Positions 18,025 to 27,182 of a stretch of DNA of 64,000 nt are shown here, in pieces. Origin of the DNA: Tepidicaulis marinus (lineage in GTDB: Bacteria > Pseudomonadota > Alphaproteobacteria > Parvibaculales > Parvibaculaceae); NCBI RefSeq assembly GCF_000739695.1, contig NZ_BBIO01000003.1, forward strand, positions 1-64,000, read 5' to 3'. Every line of letters begins with the position of its first letter. Position 1 is the first letter of the stretch. Below the pieces are notes generated by a model that ran no database searches, was not told the DNA's origin, and worked only from the letters and a program-made list of their open reading frames with translations. The position numbers were made by a program, and so were the translations under genes.

Positions 18025-18052
18025 ACTATAGGCAAAAGCCCCCTAGAGACAA
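18025..18052 (-). promoter_or_regulatory. Promoter candidate for argG
   Basis: On the minus strand TTGTCT (18052-18047), 16-bp spacer, TATAGT (18030-18025). It overlaps a hairpin at 18038-18058 (GCCCCCT/AGGGGGC followed by TTTT on the minus strand) that could also terminate the upstream DUF3422 transcript, so the two signals are interleaved. Confidence 0.55.
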
Positions 18053-18150
18053 GGGGGCGCAAGGTCTTTCAGCGTCTTTCCGGGGCTTTCGTGTGCCGTT
18101 TGGCCACTCTTTCAGCCGCGGCGGGCCGGAGGGCCGCATTTTTTCCTCAC

Positions 18151-19449
18151 TCAGCTACCTTTCAGGCGTTTTCTCACCGAGCGCACGCCCAGATAAACCG
18201 CCACCAGCATGAGGGGGGCGAGGATGCCGACCGCCAGATTGGGATGGACGGGCAGGCCCGCCTCATGGGCGGCCTCAAGCGCATAGTGAATGATGCCGAG
18301 CAGGTAATAGGAAATGGCGACGGCGGAGAGCCCTTCCACCGTCTCCTGGAGGCGCACTTGCAGGCGCACGCGGCTTTCCATGGATGACAGCAGGCTCTGG
18401 TTCTGTTCCTGCACCGCGATTTCCACCCGTGTGCGCAAGAGGCCGCTCGCCCGCGCGATATGCTGGGAGAGCGTATCGAAGCGGCGGTCCATCGCCTCGC
18501 TGGTGCTCATAGCCGGCGCCAGGCGGCGCTCCATGAAGGTGGAGATTTGCTGGATGCCGGGCAGCTTTTGCTCATCGAGCTCGCCGATGCGCCGCACCAC
18601 AAGATCGTAATAGGCCCGGCCAGCGGAAAAGCGGAAATCGGTGCGTGCGGTCAGCTGCTCGACGCGGGCGGCAAGGGAGGTAAGCTCCTGCAATTGGCGC
18701 TGCTCGTCCGCCAGGCCCTTGATCGAGGCGGTTTCCGTCGCGATCCGGGCAAGCTCCTGTTCCATATTGGAAATTTCAGGGGCAAGCGCGCGGGCGAGCG
18801 GGAAGGCCAGAAGCGCCATCATCCGGTAGGTTTCGATTTCCAGAAGCCGCTGCACGAGGCGGCCCATGCGCCCCGGCTTTAAAGACTGGTTGGCGATGAG
18901 AATGCGCGACAATCCGTCTTCATGCAGCGTGAAGTCGGTCCAGGCCGCCGCTGCGCCGCCCGCCACCCGCGCGCCGATGAGGCGCTGGGGATCGAAAAGC
19001 GTATTCAGATGCGGGTCGATTTCTTCGCTCGGCGCGCTGACCACGGCGAGATTAATGGCGACGAGCAATTCGCCGGAGAGTTTCTCTTTCCAGTTTTCCG
19101 GCAGCGCGCTTAAAGGCGGATGGGCGAAAGCCTCTTCCGGTTTCCGGTTCTCGCTCAGATATTCGAAAAACGTATAGGTGGAAAATTCCGTATGCCGCTC
19201 CCAGACGAGCTTACGGTTGCCGAGCTCCAGCACCAGGTGGTTGCCGAATTTTTCCGGGGCTTTCGCGCCGAACAGCGCGGCCAGTTCGCGCAAGTGAATG
19301 CGCTCGCCTTCAAAGCCGTTTTCCCCGGTGAGCAGCGCCAAATGGGTGCAGATCATCGGTCCCGGCACTTCGGCGGGCGGGCGCGAATGCACTTCGTTCG
19401 TCAGCTTCTCGCGCTGGGGATGTTCGTGAAACGGGCTGAGTTTGACCAC
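18151..19449 (-). CDS. DUF3422 family membrane-associated protein
   Basis: 432 residues if begun at the GTG at 19449; the frame is open to an ATG at 19575 but that stretch looks non-coding, and the shorter form matches the usual family length. Conserved N-terminal HEHPQREKLTNEVHSRPP is the family hallmark. The middle is helical with a coiled-coil tendency (ELARIATETASIKGLADEQR), and two transmembrane helices close the protein (GLSAVAISYYLLGIIHYAL and VGILAPLMLVAVYLGVRSVR). Function unknown. Transcribed toward argG; its own ribosome site is weak, so the start is uncertain. Confidence 0.88.
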   Translation of the reverse strand: MVKLSPFHEHPQREKLTNEVHSRPPAEVPGPMICTHLALLTGENGFEGERIHLRELAALFGAKAPEKFGNHLVLELGNRKLVWERHTEFSTYTFFEYLSENRKPEEAFAHPPLSALPENWKEKLSGELLVAINLAVVSAPSEEIDPHLNTLFDPQRLIGARVAGGAAAAWTDFTLHEDGLSRILIANQSLKPGRMGRLVQRLLEIETYRMMALLAFPLARALAPEISNMEQELARIATETASIKGLADEQRQLQELTSLAARVEQLTARTDFRFSAGRAYYDLVVRRIGELDEQKLPGIQQISTFMERRLAPAMSTSEAMDRRFDTLSQHIARASGLLRTRVEIAVQEQNQSLLSSMESRVRLQVRLQETVEGLSAVAISYYLLGIIHYALEAAHEAGLPVHPNLAVGILAPLMLVAVYLGVRSVRKRLKGS

Positions 19450-19678
19450 GGCAGGTGTTCCGGTGGGGTTGAAGGCCGGTGGGGTTGAAGGAAAGGCCGG
19501 TATAGAGCGGATCGGGTGCTTTCCGCAAGGGCGGGCTGGTGATGCCGCGTGGGCGTTGCATACGTTCTTCTTCATTTCCGCAAGTCAGGCGGCGCCCTTG
19601 AAGGATCGCCGCGCAGGGCTCCGCGTGCTAGGAAAAGGGCAATAGTGAGCCTTTAGTAAGCCTTTTGCGGGGATGGAT

Positions 19679-20272
19679 ATGGCGAAAATCGAGTTCTGGT
19701 ACGAGTTTGCGAGCACCTATTCTTATCCTGCCGCGATGCGGGTGGATGAATTTGCCAAAAAGGCGGGGGTGGAGGTTATCTGGCGGCCCATGCTGCTCGG
19801 GCCGATCTTTTTCGAGCAGGGGCTGCAGGATTCCCCATTCAATGTCTATGAGGTGAAGGGGCGCTATATGTGGCGCGATCTTGAGCGGCTCTGCGCGGCT
19901 TATAAGCTGCCCTTCAACAAGCCCTCACACTTTCCGCAGAATGGGCTGAAAGCCGCGCGCCTCGCGCTTGCCGGCATGAAGGAAGGCTGGGGCGAGGATT
20001 TTAGCCGCGCCGTTTACCGGGCGAATTTCGTCGACGGGCTGACGATTTCCGATGACGCGGTGCTCGCCGAAGTGCTCGATCTTGTCGGCGTCGAGCCCGA
20101 AGAAGCCTTTGCCGCCGCTTTCACGCAGGAAAATAAAGACGCGCTGCGCGCGCAGACCGATGAAGCCTGGGAGCGCGGCATTTTCGGCGCGCCGAGCTTT
20201 ACGGTCGCAGACGAGCTCTTCTGGGGCCATGACCGTATGGAGCAGGCCTTCAACTGGGCGAAGGGGAAGTGA
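19679..20272 (+). CDS. 2-hydroxychromene-2-carboxylate isomerase / DsbA-family oxidoreductase
   Basis: 197 residues from the ATG at 19679, chosen because GGGGA lies 8 nt upstream; the ATG at 19673 would sit on the ribosome site. Thioredoxin-fold GST-kappa-like enzyme: IEFWYEFASTYSYPAAMRV is the substrate/GSH site with the expected Ser, and RGIFGAPSFTVADELFWG is the cis-Pro and closing helix motif. In naphthalene degradation such enzymes isomerise 2-hydroxychromene-2-carboxylate, but in general genomes the true substrate is usually unknown. No aromatic-degradation genes are adjacent. Confidence 0.9.
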   Translation: MAKIEFWYEFASTYSYPAAMRVDEFAKKAGVEVIWRPMLLGPIFFEQGLQDSPFNVYEVKGRYMWRDLERLCAAYKLPFNKPSHFPQNGLKAARLALAGMKEGWGEDFSRAVYRANFVDGLTISDDAVLAEVLDLVGVEPEEAFAAAFTQENKDALRAQTDEAWERGIFGAPSFTVADELFWGHDRMEQAFNWAKGK

Positions 20273-20347
20273 GGCGTCTATGCCTCGTGATGCAGGTGCC
20301 GAATAAGAGGCCTCTGCCGGCTTTCGAACTTGCAGCAAGCATTGGTA

Positions 20348-20447
20348 TGGACCCCGGGACAAGCCCGGGGTGACAGCATCGGTAAGATAACAGGCACTGT
20401 CTGACTTCACATACCAAGTGTCACCCCGGCCCCCGAGCCGGGGTCCA
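20348..20447. repeat. Pair of REP-like palindromic elements in inverted orientation
   Basis: ATGGACCCCGGGACAAGC...CGGGGTGACA at 20348-20374 and TGTCACCCCGG...CCGGGGTCCAT at 20419-20448 are reverse-complement copies of the same imperfect palindrome, bounded by GGTAT and ATACC. This is the dispersed repetitive hairpin common between genes of Alphaproteobacteria. They fill most of the gap between two convergent genes and may act as transcription terminators. Confidence 0.75.
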
Positions 20448-20509
20448 TGTGGCGTCTCTTCTCATTGCAACTTCTGCATGGGTTCTTCGTGCCGAGCGCT
20501 GAGGCGAGG

Positions 20510-21400
20510 TTATACCTGCACCTCATCCCCAACCTTCACCGCGCCGGGGCTTGCGACATTCGCATAGACGGAGAGATTGTGTTTCGTCTCGCGCACCAGC
20601 GTGCGCATGATTTCCGGATCGCGCGGAATGGCACCTTGTCCATGCGGGGCCTGCTCGCGCGTCGTCATCACGCAGCGCATGCATTCGATGGCAATGTCGA
20701 GAGCCGCGCCGCCGAGCGTGACCTTGTTGCCCACCCAGGAAAATTCGGCGAGCGATGAAAGTTTTTCATCGTCGGCGATCAGAAAGTTCGGGCGGAAGCG
20801 GCGTACATCGAGCTTCGAGGAAGGGGTGAGTTCCTGAAAGCGGCGCAGCGAGGCTTCGGTGAGAAGGTTCACCGGATAAAGATCGAAATAGGTGCCGCGC
20901 GGGCTTGCATATTCCATGACTTCCGACAAAAGCTCGCCCGGAATGGCGCTGAGATCGGGCAGTGTTTCATCTTCGCGCACGCCGAACATGGCGCGCATAT
21001 TCGCCTCGAGCTCTTTCTGGGAAGCTGCCGTTTCATTGATGCGGTAATGGGCGCTGTCTTCGGCCGGCTGCAGCGGCCAGAGCGTGACTTCCCGCTCCAG
21101 CGCTTTGGAGAGACGGGCATTGACGTCTTTTTCCTGCGAGCCCGTCTTGCTGCCGTCGGGCAGTGTGATTTCGACATGCGGCACGGTGCCTGCCGAGGTG
21201 CCTTCAAGGTAGCGGGCCGAGCAATGCAAGAGGCCGGGAATATGTTTGGCGCCGCGAATGGTCCGGCTCTGCTCATCGCGCACCGCCCAGCCCCGGTCGA
21301 AAGGAATACCGCCTTTCGTGAGCACGGTTTCCTCCAGCCGCTCGCCCTGCATGGACTTGACCGGATAGCGCCAGATTTCTTTCACACTGAATGCGGTCAT
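20510..21400 (-). CDS. MOSC domain protein (MOSC N-terminal barrel + MOSC)
   Basis: 296 residues. VKEIWRYPVKSMQGERL opens the N-terminal beta-barrel domain. The MOSC domain follows with FDLYPVNLLTEASLRRF, VRRFRPNFLI and the conserved Cys in CMRCVMTTREQ, near residue 235, expected to hold a sulfur or molybdenum cofactor. Related to mARC/YiiM-type proteins that reduce N-hydroxylated compounds or handle molybdopterin sulfur. Standalone gene; the physiological substrate is unknown. Confidence 0.92.
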   Translation of the reverse strand: MTAFSVKEIWRYPVKSMQGERLEETVLTKGGIPFDRGWAVRDEQSRTIRGAKHIPGLLHCSARYLEGTSAGTVPHVEITLPDGSKTGSQEKDVNARLSKALEREVTLWPLQPAEDSAHYRINETAASQKELEANMRAMFGVREDETLPDLSAIPGELLSEVMEYASPRGTYFDLYPVNLLTEASLRRFQELTPSSKLDVRRFRPNFLIADDEKLSSLAEFSWVGNKVTLGGAALDIAIECMRCVMTTREQAPHGQGAIPRDPEIMRTLVRETKHNLSVYANVASPGAVKVGDEVQV

Positions 21401-21511
21401 GACGGCCTCCCTCCCTTTTCTCTTCGCGTTTGGCGGAGCGTAACGCGGAAAAAGGGGTGCTGTCGCCTCACAATCGGGAAAGGACCTGTTGCCGGAAAGG
21501 AAAGATAGGGC

Positions 21512-22687
21512 CTATTGCGCCGCGCGCAGGCTGGCTTTCAGCCGTTCGCTTTCGGACTTTAGCTGGCCGCAGGCGGCCATGATGTCGCGCCCGCGCGGGG
21601 TGCGGATGGGGCTGGCATAGCCTGCGCGGTTGACGATATCGGCGAAGGTTTCGATCGCCTCCCAGTCCGAGCATTCATAAGGCGCGCCGGGCCAAGCATT
21701 GAAGGGAATGAGATTGATCTTAGCCGGAATGCCTTTCAGAAGCCGCACGAGTTCTTTTGCGTCTTCCTTGCTATCATTCACGCCTTTCAGCATCACATAT
21801 TCGAAGGTGATGCGCCGGGCGTTGGACAGGCCGGGGAAGTTCCGGCAGGCGTCCAGAAGCTCCGCAATCGGATATTTTTTGTTGAGCGGCACCAGCATGT
21901 CGCGGGTGGGATCGTTCACCGCATGAAGCGAGATGGCGAGCATGCAGCCGATTTCCGAGCCCACTTTCTCGATCATCGGCACGACGCCGGAAGTGGAGAG
22001 CGTGATGCGGCGCTTGGAAATGGAAAGGCCTTCGCCGTCGGAGAGAATGTCGATGGCGTCTTTCACATTGTCGAAATTGTAAAGCGGCTCGCCCATGCCC
22101 ATGAGCACGATATTCGTGATCTTGCGCCCTTCCTTCGGCGTCGGCCATTCGCCGAGCGCATCGCGCGCGATGAGGATCTGGGCGACGATCTCCTCGGCGG
22201 TCAGGTTGCGCACCAGCTTTTGCGTGCCCGTATGGCAGAAGGTGCAATTGAGCGTGCAGCCGACCTGCGAGGAAATGCAGAGCGTGCCCCGGTCGGGTTC
22301 GGGAATATAGACGGCCTCGACTTCGGGCGCCGGTGCCCGCGGGTCGCTGGAGGCAAGACGGATCAGCCATTTGCGGGTGCCGTCGCTGGAAATCTGCTCG
22401 GTGACGATTTCCGGGCGCTTCAGGGTAAAGCGGCTCGCCAGCTCCTCGCGCAGCGCCTTGGAGAGCGTGGTGATCCCGGCGAAATCGGTGAGGCCCTGAT
22501 GGTAGAGCGCGGTCCAGAGCTGGCCGGCCCGCATCTTTGTCTGATTGGCGGGAATACCCGCTGCCTCGAGCGCTTCTTGGAGTTTGGGGCGCGGCAGGCC
22601 GATGAGGTTCGCGCGGGCAGCTTGATCCGCCGGCGGGCTTTCGCCCGCGCCTTGCACTTCATGGGAAATGTCCAGTGTCACGCTCAT
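21512..22687 (-). CDS. rlmN: Dual-specificity rRNA/tRNA adenine-C2 methyltransferase
   Basis: Radical-SAM enzyme methylating A2503 of 23S rRNA and A37 of some tRNAs. 391 residues. The N-terminal helical accessory domain includes [17 protein letters not shown]. The radical-SAM triad CTLNCTFC binds the iron-sulfur cluster. [14 protein letters not shown] and [11 protein letters not shown]-like segments follow (here [11 protein letters not shown]), and [12 protein letters not shown] contains the conserved methyl-carrying Cys near residue 375. Upstream is an IalB-like gene separated by a terminator. Confidence 0.97.
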   Translation of the reverse strand: MSVTLDISHEVQGAGESPPADQAARANLIGLPRPKLQEALEAAGIPANQTKMRAGQLWTALYHQGLTDFAGITTLSKALREELASRFTLKRPEIVTEQISSDGTRKWLIRLASSDPRAPAPEVEAVYIPEPDRGTLCISSQVGCTLNCTFCHTGTQKLVRNLTAEEIVAQILIARDALGEWPTPKEGRKITNIVLMGMGEPLYNFDNVKDAIDILSDGEGLSISKRRITLSTSGVVPMIEKVGSEIGCMLAISLHAVNDPTRDMLVPLNKKYPIAELLDACRNFPGLSNARRITFEYVMLKGVNDSKEDAKELVRLLKGIPAKINLIPFNAWPGAPYECSDWEAIETFADIVNRAGYASPIRTPRGRDIMAACGQLKSESERLKASLRAAQ

Positions 22688-22809
22688 TGGTCTACCCGGT
22701 GCCTATACGGCATTTTCTCGAGGAGTTGGGGAGGCGGGGCTTTGCCGGAATTCTGCCGGTTTTTGGGCCCGCGCGCCTGCCACTTCACTTGGGGCTGCTA
22801 TAGCACAAG

Positions 22810-22849
22810 AAAAGGCCGCCGCGCCATCTTTCGAGGCGCGGCGGCTTTT
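22810..22849 (-). terminator. Terminator after the IalB-like gene
   Basis: AAAGGCCGCCGCGCC pairs with GGCGCGGCGGCTTTT across an 8-nt loop; the A and T arms make it usable in both directions. It separates the IalB-like gene from rlmN. Confidence 0.85.
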
Positions 22850-22879
22850 CGGGGCCTTTCAGGCCCTTAATTCAGGCGC

Positions 22880-23419
22880 TTAGCGGCAGGCGTCGTCGAT
22901 CTTGCCGATGGCGGCGGTGACGCCGGACAGAGAATAGGTGTCGGTCGTCAGCGTGCCCCGGTTCGAGGTGCCTTTGACGATCATGTCCGAGCCGCGCTTC
23001 ATGGCATTGACCATGCGGCTTTCATCGGAGGAATTTTCCAGCCAGGCCCAATGGCGCGCTTCCCCGCCTTCATTGACGCCGGTGAACATCTGGAAATTGT
23101 CCGAGCCGATCTCCGAATAGGGCCGGCTCTTTTCATCGAAAACATAGCCTGCGCGCATGGAGATCTCATTGCGCACGTTCTGGCCCGGCCGGTGCGTGAC
23201 CATCACGAAGACGTCGCCGCGGTTGGCGCCGCGCGGGCGCTGTTCCTTCGGCTCCGACATGACGTAGCAGATCCGGTCCTTGCCGGAGTCATAGGTATAA
23301 GCCGTCCAATCGTTGAACTTGCCGAGCAGTTTGGGCGCTTCGGCTAGCGCCGGGGCCGCGCTCATCAGCAGGGCCGCTAAAATCGTACCTTTAAGGAAGG
23401 CTCTTTCTCGTTTGCGCAT
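22880..23419 (-). CDS. Invasion-associated locus B (IalB) family protein
   Basis: 179 residues from the ATG at 23419; a TTG at 23443 would add eight residues. Basic n-region then signal peptide (FLKGTILAALLMSAAPALA), so periplasmic or outer-membrane located. The mature part has the IalB pattern FNDWTAYTYDSGKDRICYVM, then GDVFVMVTHRPGQNVRNEIS, and MVNAMKRGSDMIVKGTSNRG. IalB was named for erythrocyte invasion by Bartonella, but homologues are universal in free-living Rhizobiales and the general role is not known. Two conserved Cys may form a disulfide. Confidence 0.9.
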   Translation of the reverse strand: MRKRERAFLKGTILAALLMSAAPALAEAPKLLGKFNDWTAYTYDSGKDRICYVMSEPKEQRPRGANRGDVFVMVTHRPGQNVRNEISMRAGYVFDEKSRPYSEIGSDNFQMFTGVNEGGEARHWAWLENSSDESRMVNAMKRGSDMIVKGTSNRGTLTTDTYSLSGVTAAIGKIDDACR

Positions 23420-23638
23420 CTTCTTCCGACTCGATTCTTCCAATGGGGTCCGGGCGCAGCTTACCCAAGCCCCTCATACTTTTCCACCTATGTCCCCGAT
23501 CCGCCGCCGCCGCGTTAAGGGGCGGGCCTCAAGCGGCGTCCGGAGAAAGCTTCAAAGGCGAAGCTGCAGGCGGGATGCGGCCAAAATATGTCCGCACCGG
23601 GTGAGCGCCTCATCCGGCCATAAACTTTCCGGGAGTAG

Positions 23639-24229
23639 CTAGTCCGCGTCCTTTTCTTCCTCGTACGGGCGTTTCATCGGCATTTTGATGCCGCCGCGCC
23701 GCATGATCGGGCCGCCATGGGTGTGCTCGCGCGCGCCGTCCACGGGCCCGCCCGGCATCAGCGCTCTTGGGGCGTAATTGCCCATGGAGCGCAGCCGGTC
23801 ATACATGATGACGGCGCCGGCGATCTGCACGTTGAGGCAGAATTTCGTGGGGATCTTGACCACGAAGTCGCATTTTTCCGTCATTTCTTCCGAAAGGCTG
23901 CCGCGCTCGGGTCCCATAATATACGCCGCATTAAGAGGATGGCGGAAACTGGGCAGATCGACCGCCTCCTCGGTCAGCTCCACCCCGACAAGATGGCAGC
24001 CGCGCGGCAGGATCATGTCGCCCGCCCGGTCCCATTCATAATAGGGAACATGCTGCGGAGTTTTGGAGGTATCGGATTTGGCGGCCCGCACCTTGTGCGC
24101 CGCGCCCACGGTGAAAACGAAGCTTGCGCCGAAGGCATGGGCGGAGCGGATGAGGCTGCCCATATTCATCGGCTTGGAAATGCCTTCCACGCCGAAGCCG
24201 AAATATCCTCTCGGTCCTTTTTGGCTCAT
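23639..24229 (-). CDS. TrmH/SpoU-family RNA 2'-O-methyltransferase
   Basis: 196 residues from the ATG at 24229 (AAGAAGAG just upstream); the longer open frame has no homology. SPOUT motifs: motif 1 NMGSLIRSAHAFGASFVF with the catalytic Asn/Arg, motif 2 YIMGPERGSLSEEM, motif 3 IPTKFCLNVQIAGAVIMYDR. The usual Ser of motif 3 (SLNV) is Cys here. Target (tRNA or rRNA ribose) cannot be assigned. The C-terminal tail is basic and Gly/Met-rich (GGPIMRRGGIKMPMKRPYEE). Confidence 0.88.
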   Translation of the reverse strand: MSQKGPRGYFGFGVEGISKPMNMGSLIRSAHAFGASFVFTVGAAHKVRAAKSDTSKTPQHVPYYEWDRAGDMILPRGCHLVGVELTEEAVDLPSFRHPLNAAYIMGPERGSLSEEMTEKCDFVVKIPTKFCLNVQIAGAVIMYDRLRSMGNYAPRALMPGGPVDGAREHTHGGPIMRRGGIKMPMKRPYEEEKDAD

Positions 24230-24323
24230 CTCTTCTTGCCTGCTCGTTTCCTGCCGCAGCAAGGGATAAGGGCTTGGGCGGGGCTTGGCAAGAAGGGCGG
24301 GCGTCAAGGACCCGAACGAGAAG

Positions 24324-24354
24324 AACCGGAGATGCGCCCCCCGCATCTCCGGTT
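24324..24354 (-). terminator. Hairpin after secreted repeat protein 1
   Basis: AACCGGAGATGCG / CGCATCTCCGGTT, 13-bp perfect stem with a 5-nt loop, downstream of the gene ending at 24416; the tail is only moderately T-rich on the minus strand. Confidence 0.6.
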
Positions 24355-24415
24355 CCCTTGAGCGGCGGCGGCATGATACGCAACCGCGCCGCGCTTCCCC
24401 TGCTTGGCAGCAGGA

Positions 24416-25054
24416 TTACTTGCCCACGATCACACTGTTGCCGACGGCGCTGGAGGAGGCATTGAGGCTGCCTGCATAGCCGACATAGATGTTCGAGACG
24501 GCGCTCATCTTGGAATTGTTGATCTGCTGGGAATTGATGTTGGTTCCCGGCGCGTTGTTATAGACGTTCAGCGAGTTGGCAACGGCGGTGGTGGAGCTGT
24601 CCAGCGTGCCCACGCCGTCAACGGCGATGAAGGTCTTGGCATCGTCATAACAGGAATCGCAGCTCGGATCGGCTTCCTGATAATTGTTCACGGCTACGCC
24701 GCCCGTGCCATCGCCTTTGATCGTGGCGGAGTTCGTGAAGGATTGGGAGACCGTCGTCGCCTCGCCTTCGATCCAGCCGGCTTCGAGGTTGAGGTCCGCT
24801 TCGACGTTGGAATGGTTGATCTGGTAGGTGTCCACTGCGGAAGCGCCGTCCAGTTCCGCTTCGAAGCTGTTGCCCTGGGCGCTTGCGGTCTGGCCGAGCG
24901 AACCGGCGTCATCGATATAGATGTTCAGTTCACCGACGATGTTCTTAAGGTTGATCTGACCGTTCAGCACGGTGTGGTCCGGGTCCCCGGCCAGAGCCGG
25001 CGCGGCGCAGAACGTTGCGAGGGCGGCGCTGAGAAAAAGACGGGTCGGTTTCAT
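24416..25054 (-). CDS. Secreted repeat protein 1 (paralogue of the next gene)
   Basis: 212 residues from the ATG at 25054, with an excellent GGAGG 7 nt upstream. Signal peptide ending near APALAG, then a low-complexity mature domain rich in Asn, Ser, Ala, Val and Gln with irregular short repeats such as QINHSNVEADLNLEAGWIEG and QQINNSKMSAVSNIYVGYAG, ending SSSAVGNSVIVGK. The pattern resembles secreted beta-solenoid or curlin-like adhesins of Alphaproteobacteria. A single Cys pair (CDSC) lies mid-protein. No named family recognised. The paralogue upstream (25254-25922) shares its C-terminal block and N-terminal signal. Confidence 0.75.
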   Translation of the reverse strand: MKPTRLFLSAALATFCAAPALAGDPDHTVLNGQINLKNIVGELNIYIDDAGSLGQTASAQGNSFEAELDGASAVDTYQINHSNVEADLNLEAGWIEGEATTVSQSFTNSATIKGDGTGGVAVNNYQEADPSCDSCYDDAKTFIAVDGVGTLDSSTTAVANSLNVYNNAPGTNINSQQINNSKMSAVSNIYVGYAGSLNASSSAVGNSVIVGK

Positions 25055-25191
25055 GTCGTGCCTCCAATAGGGCGGCTGCTGTTTCAATATGAGCCTGAGA
25101 GCGGGCCTTGATCACGGTATTGCGAGAGCCGTGCCAAGCGCCGAAAACTGCGGAAAATCGGGCCGAGTCCCGAATTGGGACGGGCATTTGG

Positions 25192-25225
25192 GTAAAAGAA
25201 AACCGGGAACCTCCAAGGTTCCCGG
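25192..25225 (-). terminator. Terminator of secreted repeat protein 2
   Basis: CCGGGAACC / GGTTCCCGG stem with 5-nt loop; on the minus strand it is followed by TTTTCTTTT. Confidence 0.85.
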
Positions 25226-25253
25226 TCTTTTGCGCGCCTGAAATGCGGGCGGT

Positions 25254-25922
25254 TTACTTGATGGCGATCGGGGCGATGGAGACCTGATTGCCGATGGCAA
25301 CGCTCGAGCTTTTCAGCGCGTTCGTATAGCCGATGCTGACATTGGAGACGGCGGTGGTCAGCGAATTGTTGAGCTGCACGCTGGTCAGATTGATTTCCGG
25401 CGCATTGCTTTCCAGCGCAAAAGCGTTGGAGACGGCGAGAGCGGAGACGTCCACCTTCGCGGCGTTTTCGATGATGACGTTGGAGACCGCTTCCGGGTCG
25501 ACCGGGCGCGGGGCCTGCCAGCCGGTCACTTGCGAGTTGTGCGCGTTCACGAACTGCGCGTCCGCGACGGAGGCGGTGACATTGTTGCCGATCGCCTGGG
25601 TGTTGATGGTGGCTTTGCCGCCGATCCATTCCGCTTCCACGAGGGTTGCCGCTTTCACATCAGCTGCTGTCCCCAGCACCTGGCTGTTTTCCAGATAGGT
25701 ATTGCCTTTCAGCTCGGCGGAGAGCGAGTTGGCAATGGCAGCGGTGGAAACATCGACTTTCGTGTCGACGGCTTTCACCCACAAGTTCGTGTCGGCGGTG
25801 ACATCCTGCAGCGTGGTCTGGCTGTTGGTGATGGCGTTGTTGAGATCGTAAGCCCCCGCACCGCCCGTCAGCGCAACGGTCACAAGACCGGCAATGGCAG
25901 TGCCTTTCACAATCGAATTCAT
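25254..25922 (-). CDS. Secreted repeat protein 2 (paralogue)
   Basis: 222 residues from the ATG at 25922 (AGGGGAA upstream); the open frame back to 26249 is spurious. Signal peptide IVKGTAIAGLVTVALTGGAGA. The mature domain has the same Asn/Ser/Ala/Val-rich texture: ATINTQAIGNNVTASVADAQ, VDVSALAVSNAFALESNAPE and the C-terminal block QLNNSLTTAVSNVSIGYTNA, which aligns with QINNSKMSAVSNIYVGYAGS of the neighbour. No Cys in the mature part. Probably secreted or surface-exposed; function unknown. Own terminator, so it is transcribed separately from paralogue 1. Confidence 0.75.
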   Translation of the reverse strand: MNSIVKGTAIAGLVTVALTGGAGAYDLNNAITNSQTTLQDVTADTNLWVKAVDTKVDVSTAAIANSLSAELKGNTYLENSQVLGTAADVKAATLVEAEWIGGKATINTQAIGNNVTASVADAQFVNAHNSQVTGWQAPRPVDPEAVSNVIIENAAKVDVSALAVSNAFALESNAPEINLTSVQLNNSLTTAVSNVSIGYTNALKSSSVAIGNQVSIAPIAIK

Positions 25923-26144
25923 CTTATTCCCCTTGGGTTGTACCGTTCTGAGCCACGCCCTTGCGGATTGTCCGGGCTCGGGGGCGAAAGAGCGATTTTC
26001 GTGCCAAGGGGATAAAATGACCCGTGCCGGGAGCGCGCCTGCTAGCGGCCATCGGGCAGGCTGTGCTATGGGAAGGTTAACGGGAATTTCCAAACGCAAT
26101 CCTGGCGCAATCCTGGAAACAACAGTCAAAACAGGGAGAAAGAC

Positions 26145-27146
26145 ATGAAAGCCGTCCTCTGCAAGGAATACGGGCCGCCGGAAAAACTGGTCATCGAAGA
26201 TGTGCCGAGCCCCGAGCCGAAAGATGGGGAAGTGGTGATCGAGGTGCATAGCGCCGCGGTGAATTTCCCCGACGTGCTGATCATTCAGAACCTTTATCAG
26301 TTCAAGCCGCCGCTACCCTTCTCGCCGGGCGGCGAGGTGTCCGGCAAGGTGACCAAGGTCGGTGCCGGCGTGAAAAAGATCAAAGTCGGCGACCGGGTCA
26401 TCGGCTCGTGCGGCTGGGGCGGCTTTGCCGAGGAAATCGCGCTGGAAGAAGCCCGTGCGCTGCCGATTCCGGATGAGATGGATTATGAGACGGCTTCCGC
26501 CTTCCTCATGACCTATGGCACCTCGCACCATGCGCTGAAAGACCGCGCCGAAATCAAGCCCGGCGAAACGCTGGTCGTTCTGGGCGCGGCCGGCGGTGTC
26601 GGCCTTGCCGCCGTCGAGCTTGGCAAGGCGATGGGCGCGAAGGTGATTGCCGGGGCCTCGTCGGAAGACAAAGTCGCGGTCGCCAAGGAACACGGCGCCG
26701 ATGACGGGTTTGTCTATCCTTCGGGCCCGCTCGACCGGGATCAGCAAAAGGCGCTTTCGGAAAAGATCAAGGAACTGACGGGCGGCCAGGGCGCCGACGT
26801 CCTCTACGATCCGGTGGGCGGCGATTACGCGGAACCGGCGCTGCGCGCCATGAACTGGAACGGGCGTTATCTCGTGGTCGGTTTTGCCGCGGGCGACATT
26901 CCCAAAATTCCGCTCAACCTCGCGCTGCTTAAAGGCTGCCAGATCGTCGGCGTTTTCTGGGGCGCCTTCACGGGCCGTGAGCGCGCGCGCCACGAAGAAA
27001 ACCTGCGCGAGCTGATGGAGATGTTCAAGGCGGGCAAGATCAAGCCGCATGTCTCCAAAAGCTACAAGCTCGAAGACGTGGCCTCCGCGCTGAACGACAT
27101 GGCGGGCCGTAAAGTGAAGGGCAAGGTCGTCCTTCGGGTCCGCTAA
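26145..27146 (+). CDS. NADPH:quinone oxidoreductase-type medium-chain reductase
   Basis: 333 residues. Zinc-free MDR enzyme: N-terminal GroES-like domain (EVHSAAVNFPDVLIIQNLYQ, FSPGGEVSGKVTKVG), then the Rossmann domain VVLGAAGGVGLAAVELGKAM, and the family segment LYDPVGGDYAEPALRAMNW. It lacks the catalytic and structural zinc cysteine clusters of alcohol dehydrogenases. Probably reduces quinones or 2-alkenoyl substrates with NADPH. ATG preceded by CAGGGAGAAAG, a clear ribosome site. Confidence 0.92.
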   Translation: MKAVLCKEYGPPEKLVIEDVPSPEPKDGEVVIEVHSAAVNFPDVLIIQNLYQFKPPLPFSPGGEVSGKVTKVGAGVKKIKVGDRVIGSCGWGGFAEEIALEEARALPIPDEMDYETASAFLMTYGTSHHALKDRAEIKPGETLVVLGAAGGVGLAAVELGKAMGAKVIAGASSEDKVAVAKEHGADDGFVYPSGPLDRDQQKALSEKIKELTGGQGADVLYDPVGGDYAEPALRAMNWNGRYLVVGFAAGDIPKIPLNLALLKGCQIVGVFWGAFTGRERARHEENLRELMEMFKAGKIKPHVSKSYKLEDVASALNDMAGRKVKGKVVLRVR

Positions 27147-27182
27147 GCGGCGGGCTGAGGCACGAGAGGGAGCGGCGGGCAT

